From an uncultured Gammaproteobacteria bacterium (lineage in GTDB: Bacteria > Pseudomonadota > Gammaproteobacteria > Steroidobacterales > GCA-2729495): a stretch of DNA of 64,000 nt. Shown in pieces: positions 1-7,362 of this stretch. Position numbers and translations under genes: made by a program. The stretch is from assembly GCA_937921935.1 (NCBI GenBank), contig CAKZWQ010000007.1, positions 1 to 64,000 of the forward strand, read 5' to 3'. Positions within the stretch are counted from its first letter, which is position 1; each line of letters starts with the position of its first letter. The notes under the pieces were generated by a model. That model worked only from the letters and a program-made list of their open reading frames with translations, did not search any database and was not told where the DNA came from.

Positions 1-163
1 ACGAGAATGTTAGACCGGTCGTATTGAGGCTGCCACCATCCGTTGAAAATACAACGTCACCTCCAGATTCAACAGCGGTAATAATTACAGCTGCGTTCGC
101 TGTTCCAGTTATCTAAAGCATCGCAGCGAGGACGCCCGCACAAATAAATCGAGTTCCCTTCAT
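1..163 (-). pseudogene. N-terminal part of a PEP-CTERM-type secreted protein paralog with an in-frame TAG in the signal peptide; runs off the window start
   Basis: Reverse complement reads MKGTRFICAGVLAAML*ITGTANAAVIITAVESGGDVVFSTDGGSLNTTGLTFS, aligning with the 536..1117 product (AAVVVTAAESGGDVILSTSPGGSLDLSGLTFF). ATG at 163..161, TAG at 115..113. Confidence 0.7.
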
Positions 164-182
164 GATAGAAACACCACTTGTA

Positions 183-197
183 TGGCGCCAAGCGCCA
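183..197 (-). promoter_or_regulatory. 5' leader hairpin B of the leftward paralog (TGGCGC-TTG-GCGCCA)
   Basis: Perfect 6-bp stem about 20 nt upstream of the ATG at 163; matches the palindrome at 506..521. Confidence 0.5.
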
Positions 198-222
198 GTA
201 ATTCTACTTCGTATAAATTTTG

Positions 223-235
223 GGACGACCCGTCC
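223..235 (-). promoter_or_regulatory. 5' leader hairpin A of the leftward paralog (GGACG-GGT-CGTCC)
   Basis: Perfect 5-bp stem; equivalent position to hairpin 470..481 of the rightward paralog, with compensatory base change. Confidence 0.5.
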
Positions 236-241
236 TGAAGA

Positions 242-270
242 TTGCGTCATCGGGAAAGTCGTTAACTAAA
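242..270 (-). promoter_or_regulatory. Conserved upstream element, copy 1 (TTTAGTTAAC-N5-TCCCGATGACGCAA-type, read leftward)
   Basis: Plus strand TTGCGTCATCGGGAaagtcGTTAACTAAA; near-identical inverted copy at 433..462. Confidence 0.65.
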
Positions 271-432
271 ACCTACCAGCGTCGCTGGCCATGACAGGTC
301 AATATTCGCGCCTTATCCAATAAACGGTCAATCGGAGATTATGTATACAACTCTGATGCCCCACGTAACGTCCGCCTATCGGCAATCCATGCCGATTATG
401 TCGCCTTGCCCGGGGCCACTGTCGGGAGTACA

Positions 433-462
433 TTTAGTTAACGGATAGTCCCGATGACGCAA
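433..462 (+). promoter_or_regulatory. Conserved upstream element, copy 2 (TTTAGTTAACggatagTCCCGATGACGCAA, read rightward)
   Basis: Inverted near-identical copy of 242..270; ends 74 nt before the ATG at 536, versus 79 nt for copy 1. Confidence 0.65.
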
Positions 463-469
463 CCTTCTG

Positions 470-481
470 GGCCGGTCGGCC
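470..481 (+). promoter_or_regulatory. 5' leader hairpin A (GGCCG-GT-CGGCC)
   Basis: Stem-loop at the same position as 223..235 relative to its gene. Confidence 0.5.
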
Positions 482-505
482 AACAACTAACGAATAGTGG
501 GAAGA

Positions 506-521
506 ACGGCGCTAGCGCCGT
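506..521 (+). promoter_or_regulatory. 5' leader hairpin/palindrome B (ACGGCGCTAGCGCCGT)
   Basis: 16-nt perfect palindrome, 15 nt upstream of the ATG at 536. Confidence 0.5.
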
Positions 522-535
522 AAGGTGAAATTCCT

Positions 536-1117
536 ATGAACCTGAAACTCATCGGGTGTGCTTGCGCATGGGCCATTGTCCTCGCGATTAGTCCAGCTCG
601 GGCCGCGGTAGTAGTCACTGCAGCAGAAAGCGGTGGTGACGTTATCTTAAGCACCTCTCCTGGAGGTAGTCTCGATCTATCTGGGCTAACCTTTTTCAGT
701 GATAGCACTTGCAATTCCTCGGTCTTTCCATCGATTGCTACTTTCTTATTGGGTGGCGCTAACGAGGCTCCGTGTGACACTTATCGTGGTTCTATTTTCG
801 GGCCCACGGACTTTGGTTCTGGGGGTATAACTTTCTCAACCAATGGGTCGGGCGATATTTTTGGTCTTTCTCTCGGCGGGCCACCTACTGTAATTGTTCC
901 CGATTCGTATGTATCGGGCGATCTATTAAGCGGGACATTAACTTTCACCGGTGAATCTCTCGCAAACCTCGGCTTAGTGTCGGGCAGCTACGCATGGTCC
1001 TGGTCCAGCGACTCGATTACGCTTAACGTAGTTGCGCCCATCCCTATCCCCGCTGCTATTTGGTTGTTTGGCTCCGCGTTGGGGCTGCTTGGCTGGATGC
1101 GTCGGCGGGCGAGCTGA
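536..1117 (+). CDS. PEP-CTERM sorting domain-type secreted protein
   Basis: N-terminal signal peptide; C-terminal APIPIPAAIWLFGSALGLLGWMRRRAS (P-rich motif, TM helix, basic tail). Confidence 0.8.
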   Translation: MNLKLIGCACAWAIVLAISPARAAVVVTAAESGGDVILSTSPGGSLDLSGLTFFSDSTCNSSVFPSIATFLLGGANEAPCDTYRGSIFGPTDFGSGGITFSTNGSGDIFGLSLGGPPTVIVPDSYVSGDLLSGTLTFTGESLANLGLVSGSYAWSWSSDSITLNVVAPIPIPAAIWLFGSALGLLGWMRRRAS

Positions 1118-1142
1118 CAGCCAACTCTGACGGTATTGAACT

Positions 1143-1167
1143 ACCCGGCCTAGTGCCGGGTTTTTCT
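1143..1167 (+). terminator. Rho-independent terminator after the PEP-CTERM gene
   Basis: acccggcctagtgccgggttttt stem plus U-tract. Confidence 0.75.
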
Positions 1168-1457
1168 TGCCCGGTGAATGTCCGCTTTTGGCCGAAAGCA
1201 GCCGTTCAGGCCGGATTGCCATAGGAATCTATTCTCGCCGTCTTTCTGTTGATCCATGTGACGTTTTGCCAGTAAGGCGCTTCAAGCGCGTGTGCTAGAT
1301 CCAGCTGGCTGTCAGCCGTTGCGGTAGAGGCGCCGCATTTCCGGGCAGAGGTGATTTCCGGGACTGCACCCTTACAGTGTTGATTGCATCATCATTCTCA
1401 TTTTTCCAAAATGAAAGAAATTTTAAAAACAGGTGGTTTTTAGGGGAGGTGGCGGAT

Positions 1458-1922
1458 ATGACTAATATGAAGAGAGATGAATGCATCCAGCTAATTGAGA
1501 ATGACTATTTTGGGAATCTCACTGCGGGGCATCTCTCTGCTGCTATGGAGTGTTTTACCGATGATGCGAGGGTCTATATTCGCCATGGCGATAACCCCAT
1601 AAGGCGATTTTCAAAACTGCCATCTGATGGGATGCAGCCGCTGATGGAGTTTTATGAGCATTTGTGCGGTAATTACTATGTAACTTTTACAGACTTCTGG
1701 CATGTGATTGATATTGATGCGCAGCGTGCCGCGAGTCACTTTACCGTTGGTTTGGCGCCAATGGCTGATGGTCTATATGCTGATGCAGCTAAGCAGGAGC
1801 TGTTAAATTGCAATTTCTTTGAGTTTCGGGATGGACGAATCAGTCATATGATTATCTATTACGCAAATCCCGCGTCCGCTAATGAGAATAATCAGGTAAC
1901 CCCGACGGGGTATCCCCGATAA
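1458..1922 (+). CDS. Nuclear transport factor 2 / SnoaL-like family protein
   Basis: ORF 1377..1922, start refined to ATG 1458 behind gggaggt; SnoaL-like pattern (AAMECFTDDARVYIRHGD...FFEFRDGRISHMIIYYANP). Confidence 0.6.
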   Translation: MTNMKRDECIQLIENDYFGNLTAGHLSAAMECFTDDARVYIRHGDNPIRRFSKLPSDGMQPLMEFYEHLCGNYYVTFTDFWHVIDIDAQRAASHFTVGLAPMADGLYADAAKQELLNCNFFEFRDGRISHMIIYYANPASANENNQVTPTGYPR

Positions 1923-1966
1923 AGGTTGGATGTAAGGTCCTGGAAAAAGAATGCGAGGAGATCAAA

Positions 1967-2230
1967 ATGAAACGTGTGCAGGATCAGGCACCGCTGCGTT
2001 CGGATGAGGAGAGCGATTGGATCTCGAAGAATCTTGCTCAACAGGAAAAGCGCCATGCCAACATCGTAAAAGAAATGGAAGCGCTCGCGCCTCAGAGAGA
2101 TGTCTGGATTGATGAATTTTTTCAGCGTCTTCAAACTCGCGGGTATAACTATAATTGCGACGCTGTGAGGGTTATCGATAAAGAGGATATTCCAGAGAAA
2201 CCGAATAGGCGCTTCAAGGTCGTCTTTTAA
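1967..2230 (+). CDS. Small hypothetical protein (87 aa)
   Basis: ORF in an apparent co-directional cluster; aggag RBS region upstream. Confidence 0.5.
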   Translation: MKRVQDQAPLRSDEESDWISKNLAQQEKRHANIVKEMEALAPQRDVWIDEFFQRLQTRGYNYNCDAVRVIDKEDIPEKPNRRFKVVF

Positions 2231-2257
2231 TCTGCACATTAATCAAGGATCAATGCT

Positions 2258-3106
2258 ATGGCGCGCCCGCATATAGAGCCCTATGTCGAATTAAATGACG
2301 CTTATCAGACATTTGATCTGAGTAGTTTCCCCAAAGGGGCGAATTACAAAGTCTTGAGTATGGATAGTGGTACGGGTGCATGTAGTCTCAAGATGGAATT
2401 TCAGGCCGGGTATAACCGCAAGCCGGGCATGAGTTTCTCAGATGCGGAAATGTTTATTTTGGAAGGCCAGGTAAAAATCGGCAAGCGTGTTTATGGCCGT
2501 GGACACTACTTCTTTATTCCAGCCGGCATCGCCATGGGGGCCATGCATTCAGAAAATGGATTTGAAGCTCTGGTCTTCTATAACGATGGTCCGCCAACTT
2601 TTGTTGAGTCCGATGAAAGCCACCCTCTGGCTTTGAGAGAGGCATTTGTCTCTATGAATGCCTATATGGATGCGCCGTGGCTGAGTGCGGCTCGGCGAAA
2701 CCCGGGCGTTGCAAGTGGTTTTACGGTTAAGTCATTGCGTTTGGACCCCGTAACTAAAGCAAACACATTTTTATACGCGGCTGTACCCACGTTCATGCAA
2801 GACAATATTTCGTATCACGATTGCGCAGAAGAGGCTTACCATATCTATGGTGATTGCTCGATGATGCAATTTGGAGAGCTGCCAACGGGAGGTTATTTTT
2901 GGCGTCCCGCCTACATCAATCATGGCTGTTTTTGGTCGAAACACGGCTGTATAGCCCTGGCTCGGATTGATGGCGAACTCTACAATTATTTTCACTACAA
3001 CCCATGGACGAATCCAGATGAAAATGCACATCGCGCTGTCGCTATGTTGCATAGAGAGAAGCCCCAGCTTCTCGAGTGGACGAGAAAGCATCAACATAAT
3101 CATTAA
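2258..3106 (+). CDS. Cupin-domain protein (DUF4437-like)
   Basis: Cupin-like repeats (MSFSDAEMFILEGQVKIGKRVYGRGHYFFIPAGIAMGAMHSENGFEALVFYNDGPP). Confidence 0.6.
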   Translation: MARPHIEPYVELNDAYQTFDLSSFPKGANYKVLSMDSGTGACSLKMEFQAGYNRKPGMSFSDAEMFILEGQVKIGKRVYGRGHYFFIPAGIAMGAMHSENGFEALVFYNDGPPTFVESDESHPLALREAFVSMNAYMDAPWLSAARRNPGVASGFTVKSLRLDPVTKANTFLYAAVPTFMQDNISYHDCAEEAYHIYGDCSMMQFGELPTGGYFWRPAYINHGCFWSKHGCIALARIDGELYNYFHYNPWTNPDENAHRAVAMLHREKPQLLEWTRKHQHNH

Positions 3107-3148
3107 GTTTCATGCTTGAGCTCGGGGAGAGCTTCCGTGTTCCTCGGT

Positions 3149-4345
3149 TTATTGTGATCTGGGTGTTTGTAAGTATTTATTTAACCCTATGCATAGAATG
3201 CCAATGATGCACACGGCAATCATCATGTCGAAGGCCGGCTGATAACTGTCTGTGCTTTCGCGCACATCCGCTGTGATGCGCGTACCGATGGCACCTGCAA
3301 GCGAGTCTATGACGGTAATGGTGGCGAGTATTTTGCCGTATGAAGGGCCAGCGAAATAGCGGGCGACCAGCAATTGGATTGAGGTGAAGGCGCCACTGAA
3401 GCCAATACCGCAGATTGCTGCATAGGCGAACAACATGACGTTGTCATCGGCACGTATGTTTCGGATGATTAACACGCCAACGATAAAAACAACCACAGAC
3501 AGAATCAATGTAATGCTGACGTCAATATGTTCGCTGAGCCAGCCAAAGAAGACTTTGCCTGCTACGGAAAACATGAATAGTGTTGAAAGGAGCATTGGCA
3601 ATGCATCCGGGTCAAAGCCGATATCTTTAGCGAGATAGATGGTTTGATGTTGGACAAGACCAACGATAACGAACCACAAGGCTCCAGTGGCGACGGTAAT
3701 CAGGTAGAACTTCGATTGGTAAATAGCCTCGCGAAGCGTTGGCCCGCCTGAGATTGCGGCGAACTTTGTCGCTTTATCCATTTCATGGGCGTCAAAAATA
3801 CTGGCGTGCGTGCCTTCGGGTTGATCGAGTATCAAGAAAATTATTGAGGAAATGGCGAGGATGAGCGTGATGCCTGTGAGAAGGATTAATGTTCCGCGCC
3901 ATCCATAGGATTCAAGGCCAGCACCAATAATCAGCGGGAAGAGTGCGCCACCCAGGCTGGCTGCCATTAAAAATAATCCCGTCGCCCGGCCGCGTCTTCG
4001 GCGGAACCAGCGCGTGAGAATAACCATGCAGGCAACTAAACTGCAAAAAGCGAGCGATATACCTAAGAGAATGTATGCGGCGGTGAGCTGCCAAAGCTCA
4101 CTTATTAGCGAAAACAAGGTTAACCCGATTGAAAGGCCAATGATTCCAAGCAGGATGAGGCGACGCGGCGAATAATAGTCAATGAGGATTCCTGCAAGCG
4201 GCGCGGAAAAGGCATTGACAATAAAGAAGGCGGTTGCTGGAATCGTTACCTCAACAGTGTTCCATCCAAACTCATCGATGAGGCTTGGGTAAAATAGTGG
4301 TAGGGAATTCACCACGATACCATTTGCAACGGCATAGATGACCAT
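3149..4345 (-). CDS. MFS transporter; true N-terminus probably extends upstream to about 4411
   Basis: 12-TM MFS-like sequence; upstream in-frame codons encode LLANNRYPSKLYRGWFVLAGLMVIY, typical of MFS TM1. Confidence 0.8.
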   Translation of the reverse strand: MVIYAVANGIVVNSLPLFYPSLIDEFGWNTVEVTIPATAFFIVNAFSAPLAGILIDYYSPRRLILLGIIGLSIGLTLFSLISELWQLTAAYILLGISLAFCSLVACMVILTRWFRRRRGRATGLFLMAASLGGALFPLIIGAGLESYGWRGTLILLTGITLILAISSIIFLILDQPEGTHASIFDAHEMDKATKFAAISGGPTLREAIYQSKFYLITVATGALWFVIVGLVQHQTIYLAKDIGFDPDALPMLLSTLFMFSVAGKVFFGWLSEHIDVSITLILSVVVFIVGVLIIRNIRADDNVMLFAYAAICGIGFSGAFTSIQLLVARYFAGPSYGKILATITVIDSLAGAIGTRITADVRESTDSYQPAFDMMIAVCIIGILCIGLNKYLQTPRSQ

Positions 4346-4647
4346 CAGACCTGCGAGTACAAACCAGCCCCGATAGAGTTTTGATGGATATCTGTTGTTT
4401 GCTAAAAGTATGTTTTTATTCCTTTAGATCTGACATCCACGGCCTGGGGATAGCCGTTCAGAGGAGCTGGCAACTCCAAAATTGCCCCAATAAACTCCTG
4501 CTTTGAGGCCATGCCTGATAGCCCGTTGCGGACCAGGTTTGCGGGAAACCAACGCCCCAGCCAATTAGCTTTTACAATCCGGCGGCTAAACCGCCAGCAC
4601 AAACTGCTGATCTGCAGTGTTTTGCCGGAGTTCTTGAAGCAGTGGCC

Positions 4648-5901
4648 CTAGATATCCACCGGCTGTCGCAAATGCACGCGTGACTGCGCGGCCCGGCCGA
4701 CACGCCGAATGGCCAGGGCGAAGGCGGCGGTCCGGGTGTCGATCTTCTTGTCCTGCTGGACTTCGCGCACGGACGCATAGGCCTTGCACATGATTTTGCC
4801 CAGCTCGTCGCGGACCCGTTCCACGTCCCAGTTGAATTGCTGGATATTCTGGACCCACTCGAAGTAACTCACCGTGACCCCGCCGGCGTTGGCTAGAATG
4901 TCGGGGATCACGTCAATGCCCCGTTCCTGGAAGATGGCGTCGGCCTCCGGTGTGGTGGGGCCATTCGCCGCTTCTACTATTAACTTGGCTTTGACGTCGC
5001 CCGCATTGTCCGCCGTCAGCACATCTTCAATGGCCGCGGGGATCAGCACCTCTGCGTCCCAGGTGAGCACTGCTGTCGGATCAATGGCATCCCCACCGGG
5101 GAAATCCTTGACGGTGCGGTGTTCCTTCACCCATTCCGCCAGGGCATTGGTGTCCAGCCCGCTCGGGTTGGCGACGCCGCCGGCGTGATCACCCACCGCG
5201 ACGATTTTGGCGGCCATTTCATGCTGCAGAATCTTGCCGGCGAAACTGCCGACATTGCCGAAGCCCTGGATCGCGATGGTGAGATCTTCGGGTGTCCGTC
5301 CCTGTTCTTTCATGGCCTCCTGGATACAGATTGCGACCCCGCGTCCCGTTGCTTCCTCGCGACCGGCCGAACCGAACAGATCCAGAGGTTTGCCCGTCAC
5401 CACGGCCGGTGAGAAGCCTTCGTATTTGGAGTATTCGTCCATGATCCAGCCCATCACGGAGGCATCAGTATTCATATCTGGCGCCGGAATATCGACCGTG
5501 GGCCCGATTACATCCTTAGTGTGCTGAACAAAGGCGCGGGTGATCCGGTCCAGTTCACCGCGGGTGACTTGGGATGGATCTACATTGATGCCGCCCTTGG
5601 CGCCGCCGAAGGGCACATTAACCACCGCGGTTTTCCAGGTCATCAGATTGGCCAGGGCGCTGGCATGATCCTCGTCGACGCTGGGGTGATAGCGCAGGCC
5701 GCCTTTCATGGGGCCGCGCACCCGATTGTGCTGCACGCGATAGCCGTAATAGTGCTGCAGCATGCCGCCGTCATCGCGCTCGATGACCAGTTCAACTTTC
5801 ACTACCCTAAATGGAGTCAGCAGAATTTCGCGCAGGTGCTGGGGGAGCTCCAGCGCTTCGGCACCCTGATGAAAATATCGGTGACTGGCCTCGAGCATCA
5901 T
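4648..5901 (-). CDS. Glu/Leu/Phe/Val dehydrogenase (glutamate dehydrogenase)
   Basis: GPMKGGLRYHPSVDEDHASALANLMTWKTAVVNVPFGGAKGGINVDP; AIQGFGNVGSFAG NAD-binding motif. Confidence 0.93.
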   Translation of the reverse strand: MMLEASHRYFHQGAEALELPQHLREILLTPFRVVKVELVIERDDGGMLQHYYGYRVQHNRVRGPMKGGLRYHPSVDEDHASALANLMTWKTAVVNVPFGGAKGGINVDPSQVTRGELDRITRAFVQHTKDVIGPTVDIPAPDMNTDASVMGWIMDEYSKYEGFSPAVVTGKPLDLFGSAGREEATGRGVAICIQEAMKEQGRTPEDLTIAIQGFGNVGSFAGKILQHEMAAKIVAVGDHAGGVANPSGLDTNALAEWVKEHRTVKDFPGGDAIDPTAVLTWDAEVLIPAAIEDVLTADNAGDVKAKLIVEAANGPTTPEADAIFQERGIDVIPDILANAGGVTVSYFEWVQNIQQFNWDVERVRDELGKIMCKAYASVREVQQDKKIDTRTAAFALAIRRVGRAAQSRVHLRQPVDI

Positions 5902-6022
5902 AGTCAGGTTCCTTGAAGGCGATAATTCAAGCCAGACGGAAACTTAGCACAGACGGGGTGCGGATCAATGGATTGTCGCTGGCCCTCTTTGTCTGCAAGA
6001 GGCGCGCAGCACTGCATGCCCT

Positions 6023-6097
6023 TCAGCTGTCGAGCATCTCGAGTACGCCAATCAGGACGATGGCGAAGGCCAGCAATACGAGCCAGATAGTTGTCAT
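6023..6097 (-). CDS. Putative 24-aa single-TM microprotein
   Basis: MTTIWLVLLAFAIVLIGVLEMLDS*, preceded by gggagaattgc (SD-like) on the minus strand. Confidence 0.4.
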   Translation of the reverse strand: MTTIWLVLLAFAIVLIGVLEMLDS

Positions 6098-6204
6098 GCA
6101 ATTCTCCCCAATGGCCATTGGACCCGCCTGAGAGTCTGGGCACCGTGATTTGCGTCACATCCCCCGGGGCCTTTGGCATAATCATTGCCAGCAAGGGGGT
6201 CTCC

Positions 6205-7362
6205 ATGGGCTTTGATTCCGGCGGGTCGGGACAGACTCGACATCCGTTCTTCCTGGTGATGCTGGCTGTGGTCAGCCTCGCCTTTGGTGCCCTGTTGCTG
6301 ATTTTCTGGCAACCGATTTTCTGGGCCGTTGTACTGGGGATTCTGTTTCTGCCGGTGAAAAACTGGCTCGGCCAACGAATCCCCAGCCAGCCAAGCACGG
6401 TGGCCTTGCTGACCGTCGTAATTATTTTCTTCACCGTCCTGGTGCCGGCCTTGTTCGTGGCCTCGGCGGTAGCCTCCGAAGCCTCGCAATTGCTGGCGCG
6501 CATCCAGGCCGGCGATTTCGATCCTGGCGTGATCGTGCGCTGGGTGCAAAATATTGCCCCGGCTGTCACGGACTGGGCGGAGCGCATTGGTATTGACCTG
6601 GCCGAGTGGCAGCGCAAGTTATCCGGGGCTGCTCTGACGGGCAGTCGCTTTGTTGCTTCCCTGGCTCTGTCGGCCGGCCAGAATGTTGCCCGCTTCGTGG
6701 TCTATTTTTTTCTGATGCTCTACGTGCTGTTTTTCGTCATTCGCGACGGCGAGTCGGTGCTTGTGCACATCGAGCGCGCGATGCCCTTGCCCAATGACCT
6801 GGAACGCCAGTTGTTCACCAAGTTCGCGGAAGTCTCGCGGGCCACACTGAAAGGCACCCTGGTAGTCGGCCTGGTGCAGGGCACCCTGGGCGGGCTGATT
6901 TTTGCGGTCCTGGATATTCAGGGCGCGGTGTTCTGGGGCTGCGTGATGGTGATTCTGTCCGTGGTGCCGGCGGTGGGGCCGGGGCTGATCTGGTTGCCGG
7001 CTGCCATTTTCCTGCTGGCCACGGGCGCCGCCACCCAGGGCATCATTCTGATCGTGTTTGGCGTGATAGTGATCGGCCTGGTGGACAATATCCTGCGACC
7101 CGTCCTGGTGGGCCGGGACACGCAGATGCCTGACTACATCATTTTGCTGTCGACCCTGGGTGGGCTGGTGCTGGTTGGCATCTCAGGCTTCGTGCTCGGG
7201 CCCGTGCTGGCCGCATTGTTCCTGACCTGCTGGCAAATGTTTGAAGCTGATTCGGCCCCGAAACTCAGCTCGTCAGCGGCGCCGGCTTCCGCCGCGGCAG
7301 ATCCTCGGCATCCGCCATCCCCGAAGTCTGTAGCTGACGATCCTCGATCCCCAGCAGAATAG
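6205..7362 (+). CDS. AI-2E family transporter (PerM/YdiK-like permease)
   Basis: Start refined to ATG 6205; AI-2E permease pattern (RPVLVGRDTQMPDYIILLSTLGGLVLVGISGFVLGPVLAALFLTCWQMF). Confidence 0.88.
   Translation: MGFDSGGSGQTRHPFFLVMLAVVSLAFGALLLIFWQPIFWAVVLGILFLPVKNWLGQRIPSQPSTVALLTVVIIFFTVLVPALFVASAVASEASQLLARIQAGDFDPGVIVRWVQNIAPAVTDWAERIGIDLAEWQRKLSGAALTGSRFVASLALSAGQNVARFVVYFFLMLYVLFFVIRDGESVLVHIERAMPLPNDLERQLFTKFAEVSRATLKGTLVVGLVQGTLGGLIFAVLDIQGAVFWGCVMVILSVVPAVGPGLIWLPAAIFLLATGAATQGIILIVFGVIVIGLVDNILRPVLVGRDTQMPDYIILLSTLGGLVLVGISGFVLGPVLAALFLTCWQMFEADSAPKLSSSAAPASAAADPRHPPSPKSVADDPRSPAE

Noticed and set aside
487-780. Many ORFs on the strand opposite to clear genes (e.g. 487-780 minus, 9981-10985 minus, 20461-21483 plus, 28626-29561 plus, 46686-47972 minus)
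   Set aside because: High-GC shadow ORFs: no recognisable domain, odd amino-acid composition, and the opposite strand carries a well-supported conserved gene.
1277-1289. Palindrome gcgcttcaagcgc before the SnoaL-like gene as a third copy of the PEP-CTERM leader hairpin
   Set aside because: Loop and context differ, and neither the upstream TTTAGTTAAC element nor hairpin A is present.
4581-4595. GGCGG-CTAAA-CCGCC hairpin downstream of the glutamate dehydrogenase gene as a terminator
   Set aside because: Short stem without a U-tract on the expected strand; too weak to call.
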